A stretch of 64,000 nucleotides of DNA from Phoma sp. XZ068 (taxonomy: Eukaryota > Ascomycota > Dothideomycetes > Pleosporales > Didymellaceae), in the NCBI GenBank assembly GCA_004835665.1, contig RBKR01000013.1:806001-870000 (forward strand), given 5' to 3'. Positions 46,172 through 59,773 of the stretch are shown piece after piece; within the stretch, counting starts at the first letter, position 1; every line of letters starts with the position of its first letter. The translations under genes and the position numbers were made by a program. The notes below the pieces were generated by a model that did no database searches, was not told the DNA's origin, and worked only from the letters and a program-made list of their open reading frames with translations.

Positions 46172-49100
46172 CTAATACGGAATCCCATTCGTAATCAACT
46201 GGAACCGATCATACGTGCCGGTAGAATAACTACTCGCACTCTTCTGAATCAACCCGCGCATATAATCCGCAGCCTCCCTCTCGGTACGATCCAACACAAA
46301 CCTATCCCTAAAATTCTTAATCGTCTCGGGCTTGAAGCACGGCAGTCCGCTGTCCAGCATCAACTCGACAATATGACACAGGTGGTCGCAGTGCTGCCGG
46401 CTAGCGAGGAACGCCTTGATCGTGAGCTCTTCGAACCAGCGGTATGGCTGGGATGTTGTCGAGCCGCCCATGACGGCGATCATTTCGGCGGTGAGTTTGA
46501 AGGGGGCGCGTTCGAATTTTATGCCGCCCGGTGCAATGTCGAAGCAGAAGCCGAAGTCGATGTGGATGATGTGGCCCCAGTCGTCGATCATGATGTTGCC
46601 GTTGTGGCGGTCCTTGAATTGTAGGAGGAAGGAGATGACGCTGTATGCGGCCATGCTTTTGACGAAGTTGGAGCGGGCTTCTTGGAAGCGGATGCTGTCT
46701 TCGTTGCCGTAGCGGGAGACGAAGTAGTCGTCGAGTCGGTTGACGGCTTCGCGGCCGAGCATGTCGCGGGAGATGGAGTTGGGGAGCACGTCGATGACAC
46801 CGCAGCCGGGCGCTGTGGCGGTGACGCGGTAGGGGAAGACCCAGACGTCGAGGCCGACGGTGTTGAAGATGCCACGGAAGGCGGCGATCATTTGGAGCGC
46901 GAGGACGTCTTGACGACAGTCGTCGCCAACCTTGAAGATGGCTGAGAGCCACGTTTCGTACGTGTTGTTTGTGACGGGGAGACCAGAGCGGGGCTCTTCT
47001 TCAATATCTTCAATGAGGCCCGTGTCGGGCTTATTCTTGCGGATGCGGAATGTGGCCATGAAGGGCGTTTTGGCGTGCGATTGCAGTGGCTTGCCGGAGT
47101 TGCGGTCAATGCCGATAACTTGACCGTCAGGGTTACTGGGAAGGTAGACGCCGACTTCGACTTCAATCTTGCGCAGCTCCTCTGCAATCTTCTGCTTCTT
47201 GACTTCCTTGGGCTCGTGCAGGACGGATCGAAGTGTACCAGATATGCCAGTGACTTCGTTGAAGAAGGCGAACTCGCGCTCATAGAACTCGTGGTCTTCT
47301 TTTGAGAAGCTGGACTCCAGGCTTGCCATCACCTTGTCGAGAGTGGGCTTGACAGGGTCGGGCTGGGGGATGTCAGTAAATAATACTCCGGGGACAGGCT
47401 AGGGCACTTACCACTTCCGAGGCTTCGTCCTTGTAAGCGTTCGCCTTCATGTTCCAGATAATCTGATGGGCGAACAACTGAGAAAACTTGGCCGTCTCAA
47501 TAATGTATCTCTCGACATAACCGAGAACATCGTAACGCAGCGTCTGCACAATCTGGTAGACATAGAAGAACATGACGTCTACCGAGTGGCTTTCGAGTGC
47601 TCGCATTGCATATTGAATGATGAACGGATGGTTACCGTAAGCAGGCATGAAGAGCGTTACCGCCGTGATGGGGTTCAATGGCGCCCAGTACAGCAGATAT
47701 TTGAGCTGGAAGGAGACGTCACCAGGTAACTGATTACCCAGCATGACCTCCAGAGCATCTGGTTCGTTCAAGACTTTGTGTGGGAAGTTGAGCACCTGGA
47801 ATCGAACCTCGGTCTGCAAGCGTGGGGACTGGAAGCGCTTGAGCAGGTGAACGGCAATGGCCGGGTTCTCAGCCCACGCAGTCTTGACGTGGGCGGAAAT
47901 TGCAGCATCGGGCAGTGTGTTCCTGACACCGCCACCAAAGTGATGTTTCTTTCCGTTGTCCAGAGGGAACAGCCATACATTCAGACGCGTCTGCTCGTTG
48001 GAGATAAGCAGGGACAGTAAGTCCAGCTTAGACTTGACCTGTCTCGATGCAGAATCCGCAACAGTGGCAATCTTTCCGACAGCCTCCAGGCTGATCTGTA
48101 CATCTGACAAGACCTGGGTCTCAGCCTTGATCTGCAGACGGTTGCCACCGAACGACCACTGTGGTGCGTGAGCAAACCATGCCAGACCTGCAGTCAAGAG
48201 ACGGTCCATGAGACGCCACTTGGTGGTCGAAGATATGGTTGTGCTGTGGCGGACAATGCGCAGCGCAAGCAAAACGACGTGGAAGTAGGCCTCCCTAGCC
48301 AGAGGCTGAGAGCACCCTGCGCTCATCGCATCGAGCGTGATGTGAATCAAGCGCACGTACACGCGCTCGAAGTCTGATTTGCTGAGACGAGAAGCGCTGA
48401 AGTGGCTCGAGAGGAACTGCACGAGCCGGAAGTGAGGCGCGATGAGGTTGTAAATTTGCTGCTGATGCGTGGCCAAAGCCTTTTTATCTGTGGCAGCGAA
48501 TTCTTGCTTGCCGTAGAAGGGATCAGGGTGCCTTCAATCATTAACCGTCTGTACTGATTTCAACAAATGTAAACTTACCTTAGTAGAGGGCTGAAAAGAC
48601 CCCTTCGCTTGCGCACAGTGTTCTCGAAATTCTCAGCTATAGCTACTAGAACACGAGACTCCATGCGAGGGTTTTCCTTGATGACACTCGTCCACAGCGA
48701 GATGCCCAACTTTATCGACTGCTTCGAGAAGACTGCGAAAGGAATGCCCACCAAGTGATGGACAATTGGTGACTGGTCCGTCTTGACCCGACACAACAGG
48801 GCAGCCGCTCGCCGAAGTATATCCCGTAGCTCAGCAATAGTGACATGCTTGTGATGCAACGTACGCTGCTCGAGGTCGACAAGAAGCTTGGTAGCATCTT
48901 GGATACTGCGAGACAGATACGTTGGCACAGGACCATTGGAGGTTCCGCCATTGAGCCACTCCTCTTGCTGGTCGTTGCTGCCCTCAAGGAACTTGTACTC
49001 TTGCCTCGTAGTGTACTGCGTGATGAAGTCGGACGCAGTGTTGATGTTGATGCCTTGACGCTCAATAGCACCGAGACGTTGATCGTTTGCAGGAATTACA

Positions 49101-52100
49101 GATCCCATGTCCAAGGCAAACGATCGACCCAAAGATACGTGGCCGTATGATGTCTCGTCATCGAACTCAGATAGGTACGTTTGAAGAAGGCCCTTGATGT
49201 CAAGAGGAGCTGCTTCGATGACTCCTTTGACCCAGGAGGTAGCGCGCTTGTGCAATGTCTCCAGAGTCGCTCGGCGGAACACGTAGTCATCGGACAACTC
49301 TACAGTTGTATCAGACTTCTTCGAGGTAAAGGTTGACTTCCATGTGTACTCGTCCGTCTCGCCCTCGAGACAGCTATACCACATGATCGAAAGGAGCTCT
49401 AGCAGAGCGAAAAGAGCGCTCTTCTGACATAGCGTTGATGGAACTTCCCGGATGATTATATCAGCGCATGCAGCTGCAGCCTGCTGGACTCGAGCAATAC
49501 GGTGACAGCAGGCTGTAAAGATCTGCGCCAGCTGCTGTGCCAAGTATGGTGTGGAGAAGGTGTGGTGCTGACCAGAAAGCGTCTTGGCCAGGTATGTTCT
49601 GACAGCCACAAGGGTGATCGCAGACATACAGTTGCCGACAGCGCCAGTCCGCAGCTTGGGATCCAAGAAGTACGCAAGCGCTTTCGTGCAATCGCCTGTA
49701 CTGGCACGCAACTCTTCTACCAAGTACGCTGTATTCAAGAACACCGCTTCGGGGTAGGTCAGTGACCTCGTGTCCGCCTCACACGATGGCAGAAGCTTAG
49801 CCAGGCGTCGCTTCTGCTCAGTAGTATGTTCCGGAGACTTGCCACGGCGCAGTACCGTATTCAGCTCAATATCGCTTTCCGACAGCATCGGTCGCTCTTC
49901 GGCAATCAGAGGCTTGCTGAAGCGAGCAAGCGTTCGAAGCTCCTCAATGTATTGCCTCCCCAGATCTGAGTTGGTATCAAACCCGTGAACAACAATATTG
50001 AACCAAGCATCTCGTTGCAGGTTGACAATAGCATCGTCCAGCTCGATAGAGTCAGCTCGCTGAGCGTTGCGGGCAAGAAGCGTGGCCAAAGGCTTCAGCA
50101 TCTGGGCGATCTCCTGTGAAGCCAATTCGGTATCTCTCAAGTGTTTGTGGGAAGTTTCTTGTGCATCACCCTTGCTAACGATGGTGTCCAGGAGGTGAGT
50201 AAGGTACACTTCAAAAGCCTCGTCTTCGGATACCTCTTTCGAGATGTTTACACGCGCGTTCATGACCTTAGCAGGAGTTAGGAATCGTCACATCAGCATG
50301 GGGGTAAGAACCTACAGCGTCCAAAGTAGCAACATCGTCTTTGACAAGTGCATCGTGACACAGCGTTGAATAGAGCTTTAGAAGCGATCTAAACTCTGCT
50401 GGAGACGTGTGAATACCGAGCAGCGCAGCATCGTTGATAATCTTCACGTCCACGACCTTGCTTGCCCTTCCAACCTTCTGGACAAGCATTGACAAAGCCA
50501 AGGCTGTGATCTTCTCGTCTTTGCACTTGCTCGCCACAGACACAACTGTTTCCACAATAGTTGTGTGCACATGGTGCGGCTCCTCGACATCACTCGGGGT
50601 CAGTGATATGGTACTGCCGTTAGACTGTTGTGCATAGATACCCGGGGTGCGCAATGTATTGCCAGCACCATTGAGCGAAGGTGATGCAGATGGGGCACCA
50701 GCAGTAGTCGGTCCTGCACTTATGACATTCCCAAGGCTGTACAAAGTTGTGATAATAGCATCTTGAGGGAGCAGACTCAAAACGGCGGCGAGAGAATCCG
50801 CTGCAACAGACGAAGTGCGGTGCTCAAAGTTGGCCTGGACGATAAGCCTTGGGAGCGAGCGACCCAAACTCGACGCAGTAGCCGGAGAGACTTTGGCCAG
50901 GATGGCCATGGACTTCAGCGCTGTGGATGCTAGGTCATGGTCTGCGCTCTGGGTGGGGTCATTGAGTACAGCGTCGAGCCAGGATAGCAGAACCTCGTCG
51001 TCGGCGATGTGTTCATCGTAGACGGTACAACAGAGATAAGTCGTGATGATCTTGGCTTTGACCGACGATGCCTGTCGTTGCTGCCATGCAGAACCTACTC
51101 TTTGCAAGTAGTCAACGTCGTTCTCCAAACCGTGCATCTCATCGACTGCGATCCTTGTTAGACCTTCTGCGAGGGCGTCCTCAGATGGATCACCGGGTGT
51201 ACGGTTCTTTTTGTATGACGCTTGCAGGTGGTCTAGTATGGACTCGCGAGGTTTGCGCGCCGGCGTTTCGACGAGCAGGGAGGCAGAAGTTACAACAACT
51301 TTGAGGAACGAGTCGTGCAGGATCATGGCACCCAGTGGTCGTCCAATAGCTGCATAGTGTTTCGTGTAGCGCTTCCATTCTCTCAGGCCGTGTTGATTTG
51401 AGCGCGCGTTACGCGCAACTGATAGAGCGGTCTCGAAAGTAAGAAAAAACTGCTCTGACAGCGCTGCTTTGACCTCCTGGACGAACTGAAGTCGCTCGTA
51501 TGCATTCCAGAACCTGGCATACTCAGCGGCAGCATCCAGGAAGCCCAACAGCGACAAGCTGTGTGTGATGATCTGCGAGAGCTCTCCATCTGCAGCAAAT
51601 TCGGTCCTCTCTTCGTCATCGATCTGGGCTGACGACAGCTCAGCAGCAGTAGCTGTCCATCCTTGCACATAGTTTGCCAGCGTGTTTGTAACCTTCGATC
51701 GGAGCTGGTCGTGGCGGGCACCAAGCTGCAGGATCGCAGAGGTTAGATTGTAGGAGAGAACTTCATACGGAGAAGGCTCAATATCTCGAAGACTCGGCGA
51801 CGGCAACAACACGTGTGCGTATATACTGGGTAGGTAGGCAGCGAGACGGTCGAGGAGCGGCGTAGCGACGTCGATGGATTCAACATATGGCGCGGCCTTG
51901 CACAAAGCCAGGATTGCCTCCAGCTCTGTGATCTTGATGCCGCTGGCTCCATTGGCAGTTTTGGAGGTACCCGAGCATCTTTTGTATATTCTTTCGAAAT
52001 CGCTGTTGGGCGAACTGACGGTCGGCGATTGCGCGGAGAGACGGGCAAGCTTCTCGAGCGCGTTGCCTCGAATTGTACGCCTATAGCTTGCAATTAGTTA

Positions 52101-52137
52101 AAAGATCTTCTCCCTAGAATACGAATACGTACGCCAT
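46172..52137 (-). CDS. STT4: phosphatidylinositol 4-kinase Stt4 (PI4K type III alpha)
   Basis: Five exons: 52137-52133 (only ATGGC), 52080-50316, 50266-48579, 48531-47412 and 47362-46172; introns are 52, 49, 47 and 49 bp; the protein has 1922 aa (yeast Stt4 is 1900). It makes PI4P at the plasma membrane and feeds the PI(4,5)P2 and cell-wall pathways. The first 1000 residues are helical HEAT-like solenoid. The lipid-kinase unique helical domain lies at about 1300-1500. The kinase domain fills the C-terminus. It has GDDCRQDVLALQMI, the catalytic loop DRHNGN at 1777-1782, and the activation segment start HIDFG (DFG 1795-1797). The C-terminal helix ends ITNGIPY. The apparent gap at 50263/50268 between ORFs is intron 2, not a gene boundary. 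All five splice joins keep the frame. The N-terminus MARTIRGNALEKLA is typical. Confidence 0.95.
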
Positions 52138-52450
52138 GTTACCGGCTTCTTCGATACGTTGCGCGACAGAATGCGCGTAACAAGCACAGCTCCTTAAGTT
52201 CGATGGGTGACGAAATGCCCGCGGTGAACTAAACAGGGTTCAGGGTTCAAACGGTGGCTCCTGCTGATCGGCACCGTTCAGTTCACGAGCTTGCACGACC
52301 TGCACAGAACTTGAACGCTGCAAAGATACTTGGCTAATAATGTTTGTTTGTACATATAATATTTGCAACTGGATAACTCAGCTGCAATAGAGCAGGTTTG
52401 AAATGGTGGTGAACATGTACTTCTGCTCATCATTCCTATACAATCACCAA
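52138..52450. promoter_or_regulatory. intergenic, STT4 promoter
   Basis: These 313 bp between STT4 and the end of the AP-3 delta gene (both minus) must hold the STT4 promoter. I see no clear element. Confidence 0.4.
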
Positions 52451-55400
52451 CTACACACCCTCATCCATAACAACAACCCTCTTCTTCTTTTTCTTCTTCT
52501 TTACCTCCCCTTCCGGCACCTCATCCGCTTCGGCAGGCTCACCCTCAGGCTTAACCTTCTTCTTTTTCTTTTTCTTGGCCGGCGCCGCACCCTCCTCCCC
52601 ATCCTGTACTTCCACCTTCGATGCCTCTATATCATCCCCCTCAACAGCAACTCTCCTCACCTTCTTCTTTTTCTTCTTGACAACGCCTTCCTCTCTGACA
52701 TCGACCCGCTCACTCGCCCTCTGCATTTCCAACCTTGAACGCTCGATGGCTTGCAGTGCGCGCGCCATCTCTGCTTCTTCTTGTTCCTTGCGCTCGATTT
52801 CCAGCGCGGTGAGGCGGCGGTTGGAACTGCCGCCCTCGTCATCAAGAGACAAGGAAGCAAGCCCGGCGCTGTCGACCTGCAGCAGAGACTTCTTGTTTCG
52901 GGATGTCGGTTTAGGTGCAATGATGTCCTCGCGCTCTGGGTCCTGGGTTGCCGGGCCAAGCGTTTCATCGCCCATGATTTCCACTCTGCGAACTGCTTTG
53001 CGGGGACTGCGGGCGCGGGGAATGCTGTCGGAGGATGCATGTCTGCTATTTGTGGAGAGATCAAGGTCCATGATCGGTATCGAATCGATGTCCAGATCGT
53101 TTCCGTCTTGGTTTCCATCGCGGACAATCTTGCTGAGTGGCGTGACGGCGCCGCTGCCGCCCTCGGGGTCGATGTAGAATGGGTCGTCTTTGTAGCGCTC
53201 CTTGCGTTCTGCTTTTCGGCGGGCGATGATGTCAGGATCGAGGTACTCTTCTTCCACGGCGTTTTGATAGGATGTGGTCTCCTTGTAGGGAGCGTCGAGG
53301 CGATCACCTGCTGGAGTTGAAGAGGGCTCGGGAGTGGAGTAGGAGGCGACAGGCTCGCTGTAGGCAGCGTAGACATCGTCCTCGTCTGTTTCAAAGCCCT
53401 CTTGCTCGGCTTGTGAGAGGAGAAAATGTAGGTTTGGGTTGATAGGGGTGTCGAGGTCGAGATCGTCTGGGATGGGAACCTTACGCTGGGCGCCTGGTGC
53501 GACTGGATTCAGTTCGGCTCCAGAAAATAAAGCAGGTATAGCTTGTGTTAGTAGAAGAGGTGGCTCTGTAAACTCTCCTTCAGTATCAGTCGGTGCTCCA
53601 GAGGCTGCCTCGGCTGCTAAGCGCATCAACTCAAGATACTCTACAGCACGTTCCTGGACTTCGAGACTAGGATGCGTTGATAGCGGCTCGAGGAAGTGGA
53701 TGATTCGGGCCATCAGCAGGGACATGAGTGTCTTTCGTTCTGGTGTCCACGATACGCGCTCGTTGCCAGCTATGCTCGAGAAGACCTTGGGTATTGCCTG
53801 GAGGTATACAGCGAGTGTTTTTGAGGAGAGCTGAAGTGATGCTGGATGTAACAACGATGTCATGACGGGCTCCGGTTGTGAAAGGTAGGTTGCATATTCG
53901 CCGACAAGCCAGCCAGCGTATTCGAGAACACCTTGTCCACCATTGCCTGAGGCTGGAAACATTCGATCTCTGCGGTCCACCAGCACCAGGGACTGTGCTG
54001 CATCCACAGCCTCGTGGCGTACGCTTCTGACTCGTACCGCAACATTCTGTAACTCATGTCCGATGCCAGCGCCTACATCATCGGCGTGCTCTGAATCTTC
54101 CTCATCTTCTGCGGTCGCCACGTGCTTCGTAGCGGGCGAGACTCGAACAAGCTGAGTGAGTACGTCGATGTACCACTCAAAGTCGGTGACATTGCTGTAA
54201 GTATCCCGCGAACACATTTCTAGAATTCTTCGAATGACGTTGACTCTGTAGTCGTCCGGCAGAGGCGGTGGCTGGTCTGATCTTTGCTCGTGTGATGGCA
54301 GAACATCTTCAGCATCCTCGTCGTCGGAATCCGCGTATGGCACAATGCCAGTGTTTCTCATTCGGTCGTTCTCCGGATCGTCTACCGCTGTAGCTATGGG
54401 GGCGTTCCGCAGCTGGCGCATGAGCCGTCCCACGATGGCAGTAAGGTTGTCAGGGTTGACCATTCCAACAACCAGGTCGAGGGCGCGCATGCGTATCGAA
54501 ATGTCGGGGTCGTCGATACATTCCAGTATTACGTCTTGTTGCTGGCCGACCAGGTATGGATGTGAGTCAACGATCTTGTCGAAAGCAAGTAGCGCAACGT
54601 ATTTTACTGCAGTGGATGAGAGCCAGTTCTGAATTATGGATTGAGTGACTGAGCTTACAGTTGGAGTCGCCTTCTATGACCATCATGCCTCGCAGCTTGC
54701 CCACGCACAACTTGGCTACTTCTTCGCCTTCCGCGGTGCCTTCGACGGCGCCCAGGATGCCACCCTGAATTATACCGCTGATACACTCATAGAGGAGAGA
54801 CATGGCGGATGTCTCGCGGATGATCTTTGTCAACGGAGGCAGCAGCTTCTTAATCAATCGAGGCTCGAGGGGCGTTAATGTCGCAAACTATCCAACGTCA
54901 GTGAGGTTCAGAATTGAGCTGTTGCAACTTACCAGCTTGATCAATTTGATAGCCATCCAGTTGTTTCCTCCCTCGACTAAGAGATCAAACAGCCGTGGCG
55001 CAAGCGGCAGGAAGTCTTGTGGCCTTCTCCAACCCAGCTCGCAGACAACGTTCACGATGGCAGCCGTCACACTCGGATCCTCGTTCTCGTCCAAAAGACG
55101 CTCCTTGATCTTCGGCCATGCAGGCCGCAGTGTTTCTGGATACACAAGTGCAAGTCGATACAGCGTAACGACTGTCTTCTTGCGAATCTGTGGACTGGAA
55201 TGCGTCAAGCGCGGTATGAGGTCTGACAGCACCGAATTGGCCATGCTCGGGTTGATGACATGCGGTATGGCGCCCAGTGGCAGCGAGATGAACGGCGGCG
55301 TAGGCAGCATGATATCCTTCTTTAACTGGTTCTCAGCAAGCACCAGGACCTCGGTGTCTCTGCGGAAGCTCTGCACAGCGGCCAGGTACCCCGTACGCTT

Positions 55401-55634
55401 GTGGCGGAACTTGGGGCTCGACATGACCTCCAGCACGTTGAAGGAGGCCCAGGACATGTCATGCCCAAACATCTCGAGGTAGGTGAGCTTCATCAGGGCG
55501 GTGGACTTGAGGTCCATGTCGTTGGAGCGGATTTCCTGGCGGCATTCTTTGATGCTGTCGGCAATGTACTCCTTCTCCGAGCCCTTGTGGTTGCGCAGGC
55601 CTCGGATGAGGTCGTAGAGGGATTTCTCGAACAT
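52451..55634 (-). CDS. APL5: AP-3 adaptor complex subunit delta (Apl5)
   Basis: Exons are 55634-54933, 54887-54659 and 54606-52451; introns are 45 and 52 bp; the protein has 1028 aa. AP-3 carries cargo such as alkaline phosphatase from Golgi/endosomes to the vacuole. The trunk starts MFEKSLYDLIRGLRNHKG, the usual delta opening. Armadillo-like helices follow (KECRQEIRSNDMDLKSTALMKLTYLEMFG; NWMAIKLIKL; then the join gives DSNLKYVALLAFDKIVDSH). The C-terminal third is a disordered hinge with acidic, Ser-rich patches and Lys blocks (KKKKKKVRR and KKKKKKKVK). The last residues are MDEGV. No ear domain is obvious, as in fungal delta subunits. It is divergent from EMC2. Confidence 0.94.
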
Positions 55635-55970
55635 GGCGGCGGGCGCTCAGGCGCAGCGTGCGGTGGTGGGGAGTGGTGTGGGTGTAGGAGCGGCCGCGGC
55701 GGGGCAGGTCGACGGGCGGATGGCGAATACAAGCCAGTGGGCATGTTCAGGGAGACGTCGAGTACATGGCCAAACGCTCTCTGGCCGCAGCAATCGTGTA
55801 TGCGGAGGCGCAACAGCGCTGTGTCGTGCCCACAAGTACGAGTCGAGCGCATCATCATCCCGCCGGCGGTTCGGTGCCGAACCCAAAGGAGCTTGGACGC
55901 CGCGAACCATGGACCTCCACCTTCACGAGCATCCACCTGCCACCATTGCAACACATACACACTCGCAGCA
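55635..55970. promoter_or_regulatory. divergent promoter, APL5 / EMC2
   Basis: These 336 bp between two divergent starts hold both promoters and 5' leaders. No defined motif is visible. Confidence 0.6.
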
Positions 55971-56939
55971 ATGGCCTCCGCAAACCTCCTCACCCCGCCG
56001 TCCACCATTTCCCCGCCCACCGCGCTCGCCCTCTCCCAGAAAGCGCCGCTGATCCTCGCCAACCCCCCCACGTCGTCCCTCCCGTGGCCACTCTCCCTGC
56101 TCTTCTCGCGCGAGACCCCCGAGTCCTGGGCGATCCACGAGAACCTCCTCCTCTCCGCCCTGCGCGCCGGCGACGAGGCCAGCGCCGCGCAGATCCTCGC
56201 CCGCCTGGAATCGCGCTTCGGCGAGCACAACGAGCGCATCATCACACTCCGCGGGATATACAACGAAGCCACCGCCCAGACCTCCGCCGACCTCGAGAAA
56301 GTGTTTGAGGGCTACGAAAAGATCCTGCGCGAGGATCCCACCAACGTCAGCATCCGAAAGCGACGGGTCGCAGTGCTGAAGGCGCTGGGGCGGGCAAACG
56401 ACGCCATCACAGCCGTAACCGTTCTCCTGCAGAACAGCCCCACAGACGTCGAGGCCTGGGCCGAAGCATCAGAGCTGTACGCCACCCAGGCCGCATGGGG
56501 CCAGGCGATCTACTGCGCCGAGGAAGTCCTCTTGAGCGCACCGATAAGCTGGAGCGCACACGCACACGTTGCGACGTTACACTACCTCTCCACCGCCTCC
56601 AACAGCCCGCCGTCGCTGAGTGAGCTGTCGCTGGCACTGAAACATTTCTGCCGTGCTGTCGAGTTGAACGAGAACTACCTGCGGGGCTTCTACGGCATCA
56701 AGATTGTCGCATCCAAGCTCCTCCCCTTGCTGTCCGAGACACAAGCCTCGTCCAAGAAGAAAGCCGAGCAGGACGACGAGGACGTGCCGATTCCAACCTT
56801 GTCGAGCGTGCAGAAGCTGGACGAGCTTGCGACGAAGAAGCTGGGAGAGTTTATCAGGGACTTTGGGAATAGGAAGCCAGGGCAGTCGGGGTACGACGAG
56901 GCGGAGATCATCGCGGCAAAGGAACTGCTGAACCGGTAG
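55971..56939 (+). CDS. EMC2: ER membrane complex subunit 2 (Emc2/Oca3, TPR protein)
   Basis: A single-exon 322-aa protein. EMC2 is the cytosolic TPR subunit of the ER membrane complex, which inserts and stabilises tail-anchored and multi-pass membrane proteins. TPR-like helix pairs run from about 55 to 240: AAQILARLESRFGEHNERI, VFEGYEKILREDPTNVSIRKR, AVLKALGRANDAI, AWAEASELYATQAAWGQAIYC, then ALKHFCRAVELNENYLRGFYG. The order and the NYLRGFYG motif fit the family. The frame is open upstream to 55401, but the ATG at 55971 (MASANLLTPP) gives the conserved start. The first part is Pro/Ser-rich and GC-rich. Confidence 0.93.
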   Translation: MASANLLTPPSTISPPTALALSQKAPLILANPPTSSLPWPLSLLFSRETPESWAIHENLLLSALRAGDEASAAQILARLESRFGEHNERIITLRGIYNEATAQTSADLEKVFEGYEKILREDPTNVSIRKRRVAVLKALGRANDAITAVTVLLQNSPTDVEAWAEASELYATQAAWGQAIYCAEEVLLSAPISWSAHAHVATLHYLSTASNSPPSLSELSLALKHFCRAVELNENYLRGFYGIKIVASKLLPLLSETQASSKKKAEQDDEDVPIPTLSSVQKLDELATKKLGEFIRDFGNRKPGQSGYDEAEIIAAKELLNR

Positions 56940-58712
56940 ACGGTGCTTTACCCGATGTCGATTACAGTGCATGGAGTTGAGGCGTTCAAAACCATCTAGA
57001 CTTGTGGTGCAGACTGGAACACCACAGAAAGTTGAAATGGGTCAGATGTAGATATGGCTAATATGCGTCGGCAATATATACGATGCAACCCGGGGAGTCC
57101 TCACTCTAGAGGTACCTAGCTACTGGACCTAAGAGTGCTACGATACAAGCCCTTGTGGTTAAAGCGCTGCAAAGCCGCGTTTGATACAAACACTAGCATT
57201 CCGTGGTTCATCGTGATGTCCCATATATGCTCGCTGGTCCTCAACTCCAGCACATATTATACTGTTATGCCCCTTTCTGAGCACCTTGCAGCTCCAGTCG
57301 CTCATACATGCCTTCATCAATCTCCGCTCAGAGGTACGCCTTCATCACACATCCGCATGGACATCCCTGATAGCAATCCAGCACAACTCCACTTTCCGAA
57401 TTTTCCTCCAGGGCTTCCCTACAAGACATGCCAACTTCGAAGCACCACCCTAGATCCATCCCATCTCATTACTTCCATGGCTTCCACGTGCGCCTTGATA
57501 CATACCTTTGCACATCCAAGATAGCCAGATCCTATTATCAGAGTGATGTTACTCGCGGCAGATGTAGTCAGTACTCTATCTCTCCATCCAAACGCTTCCA
57601 AATCAGATGCGTGGTGCTCTGTACGACGGCCACTGAACCGAATTCACGACGTCGGTTTTAATTGTCGTCGGTATTACTAGTAGAACAGACGAGAGAGAGT
57701 GCTTAAGCTAGTTGTAGCATGACTGGTCCGCGCTGTATCTAGTCTGAGAATGAAAGATGTGGTGTCTGAAGAAGTTTCAAATCATTGGTCTTGCTGACGA
57801 TATCTTATGCTGGACTGTGAATTGATTGCTTGGGGTTGGTATGTAGCTGTGACGAGAAGAGTGTAGAGCATGTCTTTATCAGTGCTATGGGTACTGTAAC
57901 CGAGCTCTTGACCTCTGGAGAGAGTGGACTCGCATTACCTTACATCACGAGAGTATATCAATTTTAGGTGAACAGAGCAAGATGTTGAAAAATGGCAAAA
58001 CCTGGACTACAACTCCCCATTGAAGGTGAAGTGCTGCTAGCTTGAGTATTATCCGCAGTGTACTACACTCCCGCAAGGAACCCCACAGTAAACAATTCCA
58101 GTATACAGATTGAAACTCATACCTACTGTACGCCGAACAGCATCCCAAGGCCTCAACAGCCATACGAAAATATAAATAAAGCGAGGATTTGATCTCAAAG
58201 CACGACTCCGCAGACACACATCTACATACACGACCGCAGATCCTCACGTCCGTACTCGGAGATGACGCTCGTATCAGCAGCACATCATCAGAGCTTTTCG
58301 AAAGAAAAAAACAACGACGATCTCCAGCGGCGCGATGTTAGAACCTACGTAGGCGGTCCACAAGGCTCCACCCAACCCACAACCACGGCCACGGCTTGCG
58401 ATGGAGCTTAGATATAGCGCTGGGGAAGGTGTACATACTGTAGTGCAGCCTTGCCTAAAGCGTATGGTTGAAGCTACGGTGTATATCAAAGAATAGTTGA
58501 CGAGAGGAAGATGGTGAAATGTGATGGAGAGTACGTTCTTTGAATTGACTATTTATCGACTAGTTCAAGCAGGGTGAGTTAGATCGAGCAGAAACACACG
58601 GTCTAAAGGGAGGTTGGTGTCCAGCAACGTGAACATAGAACGTCGGGTACGTACCACCCATAATTAGTACCGTGGAAGGAGGAGGTCTGACTCGCTATGC
58701 ACGGGCGTGGGG

Positions 58713-58800
58713 CGATAATCATAACGATAATCATAATACAGAATATTGTTATAATATCACAGAGTATTGTTATCATATCATATCCCAGCATATCCCAGCA
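58713..58800. repeat. short AT-rich tandem repeats
   Basis: CGATAATCATAA occurs twice in tandem at 58713-58736. Two imperfect TATTGTTAT blocks follow, then TATCCCAGCA twice at 58781-58800. It is a small slippage-prone cluster. Confidence 0.75.
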
Positions 58801-59118
58801 AAATGACATCACCGACAATTCTGATCTTCGTCAACTTATCAGGGTGGTTGGAAACAGACGCAGACGCAGGTCATCAACCCGCGACACGCAAAAAAACGTG
58901 TCTAATATAATTAAAACATCAACGATCTGCGCCGGTCGATCTCCACGCGTCGCTGAAACAGCCGCACACACAGTGATCAACAGACATGGAGGACTTCACT
59001 TCACATGCAGTCGTCAAACTGTGGAGTTCACACGCATCTCGCACTCGCAGCTACAGGAGAGATCAACCCGGTGCGGGTCGCATTACGCGTTCATCCGCTA
59101 CACACGATGCAAGCGTTG

Positions 59119-59146
59119 GCAGCTCGCAGCTCGCAGCTTGCAGCTC
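59119..59146. repeat. 7-bp tandem repeat, four units
   Basis: The unit GCAGCTC is repeated four times, one copy with a single change (GCAGCTT). Confidence 0.7.
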
Positions 59147-59666
59147 AATCCGCGGGGCGGGAGAGCTAAGTCGTACGACTAGCTGAGCTGATCAAGCGAA
59201 TGCACGCAGCCATTCGGATCGCAGATGCTTGCACCGCCGCATAGGATGGGCGCTTGGTATGCGGCTAGTGGATGCATGCGAGGGCTGGAGTGAGGAATGC
59301 AGTGGTATGCGGGATGATGTGATGATGTGATGTGGTTGGGAATCGGAAAGAAAAGGAAACGTGAGATCGTAGGTAGGTGTTGCACATGAAAGTTGTCTAC
59401 ATTCAGCGTAACGACAAGGATGGGTGGTGGATAGGGGGTGTGACGTCGCATCTGGGGTATGGATGAATGCATGAATCGCATTGTGTTTGTAAACGCCGTC
59501 TGTTTGTCCGTGAAAGGATGGGGCTGTTTGCGAGACTCCAGACAAAGCCGTCGGCGGCAGAGCCGAAACTACAGCCTCAACAGCATGGGTTCGGCTCCTG
59601 AAGTCGCAGTCCGTGCTCGTGAACGCGGGAGGCAAAGTCACTAGGTGGAGGCATTGCTTGGGTTCA

Positions 59667-59773
59667 CGTTCAGTTCTGTTCATGTTCAGTTTAGTCCATG
59701 TTCAATTCACGTTTAGTCAATTCAGATCAGTTCAGTCAATTCAGTTCAGTCCACGTTCAGTTCAATTCAGTTC
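59667..59773. repeat. degenerate TTCAGT-rich array
   Basis: About 107 bp built from variants of TTCAGT, GTTCA and TTCAATTC, irregular in spacing, leading directly into the 14-bp minisatellite. It looks like an old, decayed version of the same kind of array. Confidence 0.6.

Noticed and set aside
50264..50316. Apparent gene boundary between two long minus ORFs in the 46-52 kb region
   Set aside because: The stop lies inside a 49-bp intron with good ends and branch site; both sides join in frame as STT4.
52575..53320. 200- and 189-codon plus ORFs inside the AP-3 delta gene
   Set aside because: Antisense shadows of the Lys/Glu-rich disordered hinge.
55401..55970. Upstream extension of the EMC2 reading frame
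   Set aside because: It overlaps the start of AP-3 delta on the other strand and lacks family similarity; the conserved protein starts at 55971.
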